DNA from: Sedimenticola thiotaurini
Lineage (GTDB): Bacteria; Pseudomonadota; Gammaproteobacteria; Chromatiales; Chromatiaceae
Assembly (NCBI GenBank): GCA_007713595.1
Contig: VMRY01000035.1
Span: 1-40,829 of the forward strand
Direction: 5' to 3'
DNA length: 40,829 bases
A program made the position numbers and the translations under genes. The notes under the pieces were generated by a model. The model did no database searches. It worked only from the letters and a program-made list of their open reading frames with translations, and was not told where the DNA came from. Positions 33,204-40,829 of this stretch are shown piece by piece (position 1 is the stretch's first letter; each line of letters begins with the position of its first letter).

Positions 33204-33785
33204 ATGAGCATAGAACGGTCTTTAATCTCACGCAGTGGATCTAAATGTGAACTCTGTGGTTCCACAGAAAATCTACAGACTTATGAAGTACCACCTGATT
33301 CAGACGGGAGCGCTGATCAGAGTGTGCTGCTGTGCGGAACCTGTCGAACCCAGCTGGATAATCCGGATCAGGTCGATCCCAACCATTGGCGTTGCCTCAA
33401 TGACAGTATGTGGAGCCAGACACCCGCCGTGCAGGTCATAGCCTGGCGCATGTTAAATCGTCTCAGTGCGGAGGGTTGGCCCCAGGATCTGCTGGATATG
33501 CTCTACCTGGATGAGGAGACCCAGCGCTGGGCAGAAGCTACCGGCGAAGGGCTAAGTGACAGTGATAGAGTCCAGCATCTGGATAGTAACGGCGCGATAC
33601 TTGAAGCGGGTGATACCGTCACCCTAATCAAAGATCTGAATGTAAAGGGCGCGAACTTTACCGCCAAGCGTGGTACCGCTGTGCGAGGCATCTCACTGGT
33701 ACAAGACAATCCTGAACATATCGAAGGACGGGTCAATGGCCAGCAGATTGTCATCCTGACCAAGTTCGTCAAGAAATCGAGTTAA
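33204..33785 (+). CDS. PhnA-family zinc-ribbon protein
   Basis: The N-terminus carries a four-cysteine zinc ribbon (C15, C18, C44, C47; CELC and CGTC). The C-terminal 70 residues form the PhnA domain: VQHLDSNGAILEAGDTVTLIKDLNVKGANFTAKRGTAVRGI, then HIEGRVNGQQIVILTKFVKK. The name comes from an E. coli phosphonate locus, but the family is not a phosphonoacetate hydrolase and its role is uncertain. A middle segment (DEETQRWAEATGEGL) is typical of the longer PhnA proteins. It converges on ppc through a shared terminator. Confidence 0.92.
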   Translation: MSIERSLISRSGSKCELCGSTENLQTYEVPPDSDGSADQSVLLCGTCRTQLDNPDQVDPNHWRCLNDSMWSQTPAVQVIAWRMLNRLSAEGWPQDLLDMLYLDEETQRWAEATGEGLSDSDRVQHLDSNGAILEAGDTVTLIKDLNVKGANFTAKRGTAVRGISLVQDNPEHIEGRVNGQQIVILTKFVKKSS

Positions 33786-33804
33786 TCCGCTTCAACACAT
33801 CTGA

Positions 33805-33844
33805 GAAACAGCGCGTTGCCACTTAACCGGCAACGCCCTGTTTC
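33805..33844. terminator. Bidirectional terminator between phnA-like gene and ppc
   Basis: GAAACAG-cg-CGTTGCC pairs with GGCAACG-cc-CTGTTTC around an eight-base loop, with two-base internal mismatches. The position between convergent genes fits a shared terminator. Confidence 0.7.
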
Positions 33845-33854
33845 TTCATCAGCT

Positions 33855-36458
33855 TCACCCAGTATTCTGCATACCCGCAGAGATACCCGCCATGGTCACC
33901 ATCAGCGCCTGCTCCAACCGCTCATTCGGACAGTTTCGATCACGATAGAGCAGTTCAGCCTGCAGGAAATGCAGTGGATCGATGTAGGGGTTCCTGACGT
34001 TTATAGAACGACGAATCAGTGGAAAATCAGCCAGCAGTTTTTGGGTCTGTTTAATCATCAGCACCTTATCAATCGTGCCCATCAGTCGATCTCTGAGCTC
34101 TTCGCCTAATGGTTGCAGCTGATCAGGTACCAATCGTTCAGCGTAATACTCGGCGATCACGGTATCGCTTTTAGAGAGCACCATCTCCAGCATATCGACA
34201 TAACTGGTAAAAAAGGGCCAGCTGGCATACATCTCATGCAGCTGTTCCAGTCTGCCCGTTGCTATGGCCGCTTGCAGCGCGCTATCAGAACCGAGCCAGG
34301 CCGGTAGCATCAGGCGTATCTGGGTCCAGGCGAAGACCCAGGGGATCGCACGCAAGCTCTCCACACCACCATCAGCACGACGTTTTGCCGGACGTGAACC
34401 GAGGGGTAATTTTCCCAGTTCATGTTCCGGCGTGGAGGCCCGGAAAAAGGGAACAAACCGTTCATCCCCTTTCACCACAGAGCGATATTCACGAAAACCG
34501 GTCTCGGCCAACTCGGTCATCATCTCACGCCACTGCGGAATTGGAGCCGGTGATGGACAGAGTGTAGCGGCCAGCACAGCACCGGTGTAACGCTCCAGAT
34601 TACGTTCAGCAATCTCCGGTATACCAAACTTGAAGCGGATCACCTCACCCTGCTCGGTTATGCGTATGGTGTGATCCACCGATCCCGGCGGCTGTGCCAG
34701 GATTGCCCTGTGGGTTGGGCCACCACCACGGCCCACCGTGCCACCACGACCATGGAACAGGGTCAGATGCACGCCCTTGGCCCGGCAGGTCTCTGTCAAC
34801 GCTTCCTGGGTCTGATACTGACCCCATACGGCTGCCAGCTGTCCGGCATCTTTGGATGAGTCGGAATAACCAATCATCACCTCCTGATGACCCCGGGTGT
34901 AGTCGCGATACCAATCAATGGAGAGTAACGCATCCATGCAGTGATGGGCATTCTGCAGATCCGACAGGGTTTCAAACAGAGGGACAACACGCATGTTATA
35001 CGTGACACCCATCTCCCGCAGCAGCAAGATTACTGACAGCACATCGGACGGCTGACTCGCCATGGATATCACGTAGGAGCCCAAGGAGGCAGGATCGCTC
35101 TCCGCAATTACCCGACAGGTATCCAGCACCTCCTGAACATCTTCGTCAGGCTCCCAGCGGGCCGGAATCAGTGGCCTTTTATTCTGTAACTCCTGCAACA
35201 GAAACTGCTGCTTTTGAGTTTCATCCCAGGCCAGATAGGAGCCCAACTCGTAATAATCAGTCAGGGCATCTAACACCGCGCCATGGCGATCTGAATTCTG
35301 CCGTATATCCAGTTTTACCAGTGTTACACCAAAACAGGCGATACGCCGGATCACATCCTCCAACAGGCCATTCGCAATGATCTGCATGTCACTCTCGATC
35401 AATGATCGATGGCAGAGCAACAGCGGTTCAAGCAACTCATCCATCGTCAATAACAGGGAAGGATCACTCTTCTCGCCAGCCAGCATCCGACGGATCTGCT
35501 CTTTTGTCTCTTCCAGTCTTCGCCGCAAACCAGCCAACAGATGCCGATAGGGTTCTGCCGCATCACCGACCTGGGCGCGTAGCTCTTCATTGCACTGATA
35601 CATCGACAGCTCAGTCCGCACCACCTTCAGATCTCTGTCATAGAGATCGGCAGCCATCCAGCGCGATAGCATCAGCACTTCCCTGGTCACGGCAGAGGTA
35701 ACATAGGGGTTACCATCACGATCGCCGCCCATCCAGGAGGAGAAGCGTATCGGTGAACAGTCCAGCGGAAGTGGTTGGCCCAGCATGCTCTGCATCTGCT
35801 CATCCAGTTGACGCAGATAGTTCGGCACAGCCTGCCAGAGTGAACCCTCAATAACAGCAAAGCCCCACTTCGCCTCATCAATCGGGGTTGGACGCAGCTG
35901 ACGAATCTCGTTGGTGTGCCAGATCTGGCTCACCAGCTCATTCAATCGACGCTGGCGCTGCTTACCCAACTCTAACTGTCGAAGACAGTCCGTGATGGCG
36001 TTATATTTTTTAATCAGGGTTCTGCGATTGACCTCGGTCGGATGGGCAGTGAGAACCAGATCCACCTCCATGCGAAGGATCGCATCCAGAATCTCTTGTT
36101 GAGTCAGACCACCAGACTTGAGTCGCTTTAACTGTTGCACAAACGAGTCTTCCGCATCCAGCTCACAGAGATCATGGTGCAGGCGGACCCGGTGAAACTC
36201 TTCGGCAATATTGGCCAGGTTCAGAAACTGGGTGAAGGCACGCGCAACCGGCAGCATCTCCTCTTCACTCAAATTGGACAGTTCGCTCAGCAAGTCGGCA
36301 TGATTCGCCTCAGCACCTACCCGACCGGTTTTTGCCAGATGACGAATTCGTTCGATCTTCTGCAGGAACGCTGGTCCCAGATGCTTCGCAATCGTCTGCC
36401 CCAGGCTTTCGCCCAGCATACGCACATCATCACGCAACGCCTCATCCAGGTTTGTCAT
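33855..36458 (-). CDS. ppc: Phosphoenolpyruvate carboxylase
   Basis: The enzyme adds bicarbonate to PEP to form oxaloacetate, the anaplerotic entry to the TCA cycle. Full length is 867 residues. Catalytic signatures are VLTAHPTEVNRR with H139, GYSDSSKDAG, and the glycine-rich FHGRGGTVGRGGGPTHRA. The start is ATG 36458 with AGGAG six bases upstream; a TTG codon before it is part of the leader. In autotrophs it supplies C4 acids for biosynthesis. It is downstream of trmN6 on the same strand. Confidence 0.98.
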   Translation of the reverse strand: MTNLDEALRDDVRMLGESLGQTIAKHLGPAFLQKIERIRHLAKTGRVGAEANHADLLSELSNLSEEEMLPVARAFTQFLNLANIAEEFHRVRLHHDLCELDAEDSFVQQLKRLKSGGLTQQEILDAILRMEVDLVLTAHPTEVNRRTLIKKYNAITDCLRQLELGKQRQRRLNELVSQIWHTNEIRQLRPTPIDEAKWGFAVIEGSLWQAVPNYLRQLDEQMQSMLGQPLPLDCSPIRFSSWMGGDRDGNPYVTSAVTREVLMLSRWMAADLYDRDLKVVRTELSMYQCNEELRAQVGDAAEPYRHLLAGLRRRLEETKEQIRRMLAGEKSDPSLLLTMDELLEPLLLCHRSLIESDMQIIANGLLEDVIRRIACFGVTLVKLDIRQNSDRHGAVLDALTDYYELGSYLAWDETQKQQFLLQELQNKRPLIPARWEPDEDVQEVLDTCRVIAESDPASLGSYVISMASQPSDVLSVILLLREMGVTYNMRVVPLFETLSDLQNAHHCMDALLSIDWYRDYTRGHQEVMIGYSDSSKDAGQLAAVWGQYQTQEALTETCRAKGVHLTLFHGRGGTVGRGGGPTHRAILAQPPGSVDHTIRITEQGEVIRFKFGIPEIAERNLERYTGAVLAATLCPSPAPIPQWREMMTELAETGFREYRSVVKGDERFVPFFRASTPEHELGKLPLGSRPAKRRADGGVESLRAIPWVFAWTQIRLMLPAWLGSDSALQAAIATGRLEQLHEMYASWPFFTSYVDMLEMVLSKSDTVIAEYYAERLVPDQLQPLGEELRDRLMGTIDKVLMIKQTQKLLADFPLIRRSINVRNPYIDPLHFLQAELLYRDRNCPNERLEQALMVTMAGISAGMQNTG

Positions 36459-36510
36459 CAAACGCTCCTACTACTATTCAATGTTGGGGCCTGCCAGCTC
36501 ACCGCGCAGA

Positions 36511-37239
36511 CTAACCCACAGACGCGGCGGCCGCAGAAAAACGTAACAGAAAAGGAGCCAGATAACGGGCACTCTCATCTGCATAGATTCGCGGTGCATT
36601 ATAGATAGACAGCCGGCGATGTACGAACATTTCCGCTGAACGTTGGAAAATCAGCGCCGCAACCTTTGCCTGATTGTGTTCAAATCCAGCATAGTCAACG
36701 CGTTGCGTCAAAAAGAGGCCGTGATCTGTTGCTGTTGTGACCACGCGCTCGACGCTATGCACCGGGATCAGAAGATAGAACCGGCCCGCTTCATCCAGCA
36801 GGGATGCAGCGATATGTATCAACTCAACATGGGAGAGTTGATCTGTATGGCGTGCAATCTGACGAAGTGCCTTCGGACTCTTGCTATGCTGTTCAAAAAA
36901 CGGGGGATTACTGATAATCAGGTTAAAGCGCATTTTACTCTGCGCAGCAAACAACTGTATCGACTGGTGCAGCAGTGTCAGCTTGTCAGACCAAGGGCTT
37001 GCCGAGAAATTGTGCTGAGCGTCCCGGCACGCCTCTTCTGTCAACTCAACAGCCGTCACACTCCCCGCCCCCAACTGCATCGCTATCAATGAAAGCAAGC
37101 CACTGCCGGCGCCGATATCAAGCACTTGCTCGCCTCCGGCAATCGGTGCCATCGCGCCAAACAGCGTGGCATCGGTACAGACCTTCATCGCCGACTCTAC
37201 CTGCTGAACACTGAATTGCTGAAATTGAAAAACAGACAT
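36511..37239 (-). CDS. trmN6: tRNA1(Val) (adenine37-N6)-methyltransferase
   Basis: The SAM-binding motif I is DIGAGSGLLSLIAMQ (residues 41-55), with the acidic VELTEEA after it, and the N6-adenine/N6-glutamine motif NPPFFEQ starts at 111. FQFQQFSVQQVESAMKVCTDATLFGA is the YfiC/TrmN6 N-terminal signature. It modifies A37 of tRNA1(Val). At 242 residues it is the normal size. The start lacks a strong ribosome binding site. It is 52 bases upstream of ppc on the same strand. Confidence 0.95.
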   Translation of the reverse strand: MSVFQFQQFSVQQVESAMKVCTDATLFGAMAPIAGGEQVLDIGAGSGLLSLIAMQLGAGSVTAVELTEEACRDAQHNFSASPWSDKLTLLHQSIQLFAAQSKMRFNLIISNPPFFEQHSKSPKALRQIARHTDQLSHVELIHIAASLLDEAGRFYLLIPVHSVERVVTTATDHGLFLTQRVDYAGFEHNQAKVAALIFQRSAEMFVHRRLSIYNAPRIYADESARYLAPFLLRFSAAAASVG

Positions 37240-37660
37240 GGGGAAAAGTTTAATGTGCTCTTTGCTAAAGCATTCAAAAATAGAATTGCCGAGTATAACA
37301 TCCTGGCCTATACAGCTGTGTATGCCAGTGCTCCATAAATAATTATAATCGCATTAATAAAGATCACGAATGATTGAGACAGGATGTCAGTGTCAGGCAA
37401 TCCTCAGACGCCTATTTCGCGCAGCTGAAACACACCAATCGAAAGAAAATCATGTTGCAAATTTTTGCTCAATAATTAACTGGCCTGATTCCTGCTGCAC
37501 TTTTATTTGACCTCTGCGGAAGTTTTGAGGACGCACGTGGAAACAATGGGTTAGGCCATATAGCAGATGCACATTACAACAACAGACATCCTGCCGTGGT
37601 GCATAACCATTGATACTGCACAAATGCAGTGCACTGTTAATTAGCAATGGAGGATGACCC
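37240..37660. other. Gap between trmN6 and the 86-aa gene, no gene recognised
   Basis: I see no coding frame with a ribosome binding site. CTGCA-caaa-TGCAG near 37617-37630 is a small inverted repeat in the leader of the next gene. The divergent promoters of trmN6 and the 86-aa gene should lie here. Confidence 0.45.
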
Positions 37661-37921
37661 ATGCTTACTCTGAAAGACTGTGCGGATTTTTGCGACCTGT
37701 CAGATGACGAACTTCTGGGCCTGCTGGAAGGCGCCGATATGAGCCCGATTGAAGTCTGCGCGATGGTGCAGCAGTCCGCCGATACCCCGAGAGAATGTAG
37801 AAAGATGGTGAACTTTTTACAGAGCTATCTGGAAAAGGTGGAAAGCAAAGGTGACAGCAAGCGGGCTCACGAGGTCCATGAAGCCATCAATCACTTTGTA
37901 TCAAATCACCACATGGTGTAA
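37661..37921 (+). CDS. Small acidic protein of unknown function
   Basis: The 86-residue protein begins MLTLKDCADFCDLSDDELLGLLEGADMSPIEVCAMVQQ and ends in a helical segment (FLQSYLEKVESKGDSKRAHEVHEAINHFV). Five cysteines occur, four in the first half. There is no signal peptide or membrane span. TGGAGGA eight bases before ATG gives a strong start, so it is real despite its size. I recognise no family. Confidence 0.75.
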   Translation: MLTLKDCADFCDLSDDELLGLLEGADMSPIEVCAMVQQSADTPRECRKMVNFLQSYLEKVESKGDSKRAHEVHEAINHFVSNHHMV

Positions 37922-38248
37922 ATGCCATTCGCTTATCTTAAGTAACGATGTCCCATGGAGGTTACCACTTTCTGAGACATTCGATTAACATGTTCAACTA
38001 AACGAGGGCATAACTATTTTCTACTTGAACGCTCGTTGACAAGAGAGATTATTGTATAGTTTGTAACCGACTAACATGTCTTAGTTTATGGACAGCGATT
38101 ACTTTAAAGACAATATTTCACTCCAATCATTTGACCAATTCGTGGTGATGATGTGACAGTGGACTGATGCTGTATTGTGATAAATAACCGACCAATTGAG
38201 ACTAACCCTCTGGCTTTCAAGTCTCAATTGGAGTGGCCATTTTTTAAT
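37922..38248. other. Gap with an orphan hairpin, possible small-RNA region
   Basis: The first 250 bases are AT-rich without a credible frame. TTGACA at 38036 and TATAGT at 38055 look like promoter elements, but the spacer is only 13 bases. The hairpin at 38192-38231, with a nearby T-run, closes the gap. Confidence 0.4.
38192..38246 (+). terminator. Twelve-pair hairpin followed by a T-run
   Basis: CCAATTGAGACT (38192-38203) and AGTCTCAATTGG (38220-38231) pair exactly around a 16-base loop. A run of T begins about nine bases later (38240-38245). The spacing is longer than usual, so function as a terminator on the plus strand is probable, not certain. Confidence 0.55.
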
Positions 38249-38641
38249 CTATAGGTTATGAGCATTTCCCTCCTTTAGAGGAAAAGTAACCGGTTTATCG
38301 GCTCGCCCTGACTCCGGTTCAAACTTAACTTCTTTACCTGACTTGTGTGAAACAGACCAGCAACCTTCCTGCTTCCCTTTGTCCCAGTCCAACCATACAT
38401 TGCAAAAATGTCCTTTGTCGTTTACGTAGTATTTTCCTGTATAAACAAACCCGCCCCATCTACCTTTCTCTTTTCCGTCAGGGTCGTAATAAAGAGAGTA
38501 ACTACCTCCTACGCCAGTTTTATCAGCCAGTAAATCCATTACTGCTTGGCCTGATATAGGCTCCCAATTGGCACTTTGTGAAGTTGCAGAAAATATCGTG
38601 AGGGTCGTAACAGCAACAATAGAGGAAATTCTGTGGTTCAC
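38249..38641 (-). CDS. Exported DUF995-like protein
   Basis: A signal peptide (SIVAVTTLTIFSATSQSA) leads into a small domain with WEPISGQAVMDLLADKTGVGGSYSLYYDPDGKEKGRWGGF and YYVNDKGHFCNVWLDWDKGKQEGCW, where the two cysteines may bond. The pattern of a DPDG turn and Trp-rich strands resembles DUF995 proteins; I rate that match as moderate. The start is GTG 38641 with AAGGAG upstream. Periplasmic, function unknown. Confidence 0.75.
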   Translation of the reverse strand: MNHRISSIVAVTTLTIFSATSQSANWEPISGQAVMDLLADKTGVGGSYSLYYDPDGKEKGRWGGFVYTGKYYVNDKGHFCNVWLDWDKGKQEGCWSVSHKSGKEVKFEPESGRADKPVTFPLKEGNAHNL

Positions 38642-38995
38642 GGTGATACTCCTTCATCGCTAATTAGGTCCATGCAGGATTCGATGGTAAAACTTACACA
38701 TGACACCTGCCATTACATTTGCAAACACACTTGCGGGATCCAGGCAACAACAGCTTTTGTTTTGAGACGATACAATAGAGGGCATCTTGTTGTCTGCCCT
38801 TGGCCCTCTATCGCCTGTACGTTACTTGGAGCACATTTATCATAGCAACCTTGAAAATAAAAAAAATCACCCGAACGGGGGATAAATATTATTTTCGTGG
38901 AAGTAAACAGCAGAGTCAGTCTTAGTTGATCCTAACCTTTATCACCGACATATCCACCTGATCACCTAATGACCGAATAATTATAAGCGACATAC
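38642..38995. other. Gap with a hairpin, no gene recognised
   Basis: TAGAGGGC (38776-38783) and GCCCTCTA (38803-38810) form an eight-pair stem with a 19-base loop and no T-run. Short frames lack start signals. The region includes the promoter of the DUF995-like gene. Confidence 0.45.
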
Positions 38996-39511
38996 TTATT
39001 TTTTCTTACTCTCTCCGTTCACAGCCACCGGTATCCCATCTGGCAATATCAGATCATAGGCCTTGCCAAAACCGGCCACATAGCGACCCGTTTCAGGAGT
39101 CAGAGCAATCAAGTGAAAATCAGCCAGTGTACGCAACAGTTTAATAGTTTCACCAAACCGTTCCTGCAACTGCGTTAATGGTATTTCGGAAACAGGATCA
39201 CTCAATGGGATGTCGCTGGCACTGCACTGATAGCTCACCCGTTCTCTGGCAAAGAGATTACGTGACTGAACCTCATCACGCACAATCATGATTGAGGTAC
39301 GGCCTGACTGTAGAAGGTTGGCCGTATGACTGGCAAGTTCACTGACAAAGATATAGAACACACCCTGCTCATCCTGAACAAACGGGGCATAACTGATCTC
39401 CGGTTGCTGGTGTTGATTAACAGTTGAGAGGATCAGTGTCTGCTGTGAGGCGATAAGTGCTTGGTATGCATTCTGTACGGCCAGCAGTCGGTCTGCTTCA
39501 TCATCGCTCAT
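38996..39511 (-). CDS. HugZ-like pyridoxamine 5'-phosphate oxidase fold protein
   Basis: The 171-residue protein is a split-barrel flavin/heme-binding fold: QTLILSTVNQHQQPEISYAPFVQDEQGVFYIFVSELASHTANLLQSGRTSIMIVRDEVQSRNLFARERVSYQC, and then TLADFHLIALTPETGRYVAGFGKAY, which is the HugZ-family signature. Members bind heme or flavin and take part in heme iron use; the exact substrate here is unknown. AGGTGG precedes ATG. It lies 102 bases downstream of nosD on the same strand, where nosF would normally be. Confidence 0.88.
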   Translation of the reverse strand: MSDDEADRLLAVQNAYQALIASQQTLILSTVNQHQQPEISYAPFVQDEQGVFYIFVSELASHTANLLQSGRTSIMIVRDEVQSRNLFARERVSYQCSASDIPLSDPVSEIPLTQLQERFGETIKLLRTLADFHLIALTPETGRYVAGFGKAYDLILPDGIPVAVNGESKKK

Positions 39512-39613
39512 TATCTATTGCCACCTTGTAATTCGTTTACGTTCAGAAGAGAGGAAGGGTTGAATCTATGTCTATGCTGACATGAGCAGCGACAGAGATA
39601 AACCGCAATAGGT

Positions 39614-40825
39614 TCAGTGAATTTTCGGGGTAGGGTCAGAAAGGATAAGAGCAGGATTTGAAAACGGCGCTATTCGCTCAATAAAATCCACCAGCTCCAG
39701 CACCGGCGATCCGCGAAAGAAACGGGCCATCGGACGATCCATCCAGAGTCGGTCTGAGTAGAGATAGACGTTGTGAGGCGTGTCTCCAACTCCGTCCTGA
39801 TTGCGGTCAAAACCCTCATAGGTATCCCATAAATTACCGCGCCAGTCATTACCAAGGGCGCTGGAAGCCGCACTCACTGCAACCGGTATGATATTCCCGA
39901 TAAAACGGTTGCCGTGAATAATATGCCCACCCTTTTCACCATAGAAATACATGGCCACATCGTTATAGGCAAAGCGGTTATTAATCAGATAAAGTATGTT
40001 CTCCGGGTGGGTTGGGGAGTTGGCCGTCAGGCCAACTGCACAGCGTACAATCTCATTACCCTCAATCGTAACCTGAGAACTCCCTTTGACTGCCAGTGCA
40101 GAGCTGGTGGCATCCGGCATATTCAACAGCCGGTTATCCTTGACCACTACCTCGTTGGAATAGATTATGACGATCCCCGTGGTGTTGCGTATCAGGGTAT
40201 TATTTTCAATCAAATTGTTGGGCGAAAAGACCAGCTCCATACCGATCCGGCTGTCTTCGATAGTGTTACCGATAAAACGATTATCCGATGAATTTGTGAA
40301 CAGGACATCGCGCACATGATAGAGATGATTACCCTCCAGTTGGTTCTCATGGCTGTACCAGATGCGAATCCCCTCACCCCGCAGGCTGGACTCCTCACCG
40401 CGTGATGTTATGCGGTTATTGCGGATTACATTGCCGTTGGCCTGCTGGATATGAATACCGAACAGCACATCATCGATCTGGTTATCTTCAACCAGTGCAT
40501 CATCCGCCGCCAGCATCACCCCTGCATCGACCTTATCATGAGAGTCTCCAGAGTGTGTGATGTGAAGTCCGCGCACTGTCACCCCATTGGAACGAATGGT
40601 CAGGACGGTACCTTCCCCCTCGCCATCCAGAATAACCTCTCCCTTACCATCAATCGTGATCGGTCGTTTCACCACCACTGGCCCGGCATAGGTACCGGCG
40701 GGCAAGGTCAGTACACCGCCTGGTGGCGTGATATCCACAAACAGCTGCAGCGGCGGGAAGGCGTACGCCATCGGTGACAACGTACAGACGAGCATCAACC
40801 AGCAGATGTGTGACAACCACTTCAT
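39614..40825 (-). CDS. nosD: NosD-type periplasmic copper-maturation protein
   Basis: A signal peptide (MKWLSHICWLMLVCTLSPMAYA) is followed by a right-handed beta-helix made of repeated N-x-I/N-R-I/G-N turns: VEDNQIDDVLFGIHIQQANGNVIRNNRITS, LEGNHLYHVRDVLFTNSSDNRFIGNTIEDS, and so on to about residue 330. NosD, with NosF and NosY, supplies the copper-sulfur centre of nitrous oxide reductase. The protein is complete at 403 residues; its ATG is four bases from the window edge. nosF and nosY are not downstream here, so either the operon is rearranged or this is an isolated nosD. Confidence 0.9.
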   Translation of the reverse strand: MKWLSHICWLMLVCTLSPMAYAFPPLQLFVDITPPGGVLTLPAGTYAGPVVVKRPITIDGKGEVILDGEGEGTVLTIRSNGVTVRGLHITHSGDSHDKVDAGVMLAADDALVEDNQIDDVLFGIHIQQANGNVIRNNRITSRGEESSLRGEGIRIWYSHENQLEGNHLYHVRDVLFTNSSDNRFIGNTIEDSRIGMELVFSPNNLIENNTLIRNTTGIVIIYSNEVVVKDNRLLNMPDATSSALAVKGSSQVTIEGNEIVRCAVGLTANSPTHPENILYLINNRFAYNDVAMYFYGEKGGHIIHGNRFIGNIIPVAVSAASSALGNDWRGNLWDTYEGFDRNQDGVGDTPHNVYLYSDRLWMDRPMARFFRGSPVLELVDFIERIAPFSNPALILSDPTPKIH

Positions 40826-40829
40826 TTAA

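Noticed and set aside
38036-38060. TTGACA/TATAGT as a firm promoter
   Set aside because: The spacer is 13 bases, outside the 15-19 range for sigma-70; kept only as a tentative point.
1-40829. tRNA, rRNA, CRISPR array or prophage
   Set aside because: I saw no tRNA T-loop/acceptor pattern, no regularly spaced direct repeats and no integrase, terminase or capsid gene. A dedicated tRNA scan would be more reliable than my reading.

Overview
The window reads as chromosome from an autotrophic, sulfur-oxidising gammaproteobacterium. The case rests on a form I RuBisCO operon with cbbQ and cbbO but no carboxysome genes (the form IAq layout), an ETHE1-type persulfide dioxygenase, PEP carboxylase, a transaldolase, a NosD-type nitrous oxide reductase maturation protein, and gammaproteobacterial housekeeping genes (tag, trmN6, ppc). 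Free-living and animal-symbiotic thiotrophs both carry this gene set, so I do not name a species. I recognised no tRNA, rRNA, CRISPR array, transposase or prophage gene.

Layout. Bases 1-3534 (+ strand) hold the C-terminal part of an RsgA-type GTPase, a zinc-ribbon membrane protein, two small exported proteins of unknown function and a PEBP/YbhB-family protein. Bases 3758-12252 are the carbon-fixation block: divergent cbbR, then cbbL, cbbS, an unrecognised 103-aa gene, cbbQ, cbbO, an unrecognised 132-aa gene, and a class II aldolase fused to a C-terminal Dabb-like domain. Inverted repeats lie between cbbL and cbbS, after cbbS, and between cbbQ and cbbO, suggesting that the operon is tuned segment by segment. 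A decayed second copy of the PEBP gene sits directly after the aldolase.

Bases 12465-19341 hold tag, a cold-shock gene with a long leader, an anchored unknown protein, an HD-domain protein, a DUF971 protein, the persulfide dioxygenase and a large REC-REC-PAS-GGDEF-degenerate EAL protein. Bases 19718-22598 (- strand) look like a small redox operon, azoR, cytochrome b561 and yceI, preceded by a LysR gene and a perfect 18-bp palindrome. Bases 22735-26756 hold two MFS transporters, a ModE-like DNA-binding protein, a VOC protein and a small membrane protein. Bases 27155-30252 hold a BtuF-like protein coupled to a DUF5522 protein, a DUF4124 protein, a 3-hydroxybutyrate dehydrogenase-like SDR and an Lrp/AsnC regulator.

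Bases 30311-33785 hold transaldolase, MscL with a zinc-ribbon tail, and DUF4332, YidB-like and PhnA-like genes. Bases 33855-37239 (- strand) hold ppc and trmN6. The right end holds two small unknown genes, a HugZ-like flavin/PLP-oxidase-fold protein and nosD.

The clearest unexplained structure outside genes is a pair of related non-coding elements (19478-19636 and 26769-27132). They share ends that form terminal inverted repeats. The longer copy carries a nested hairpin core that the shorter copy lacks, as expected for a miniature, non-autonomous mobile element and its internally deleted derivative. A second, smaller palindromic repeat family occurs at 2005, 3603 and 26271.
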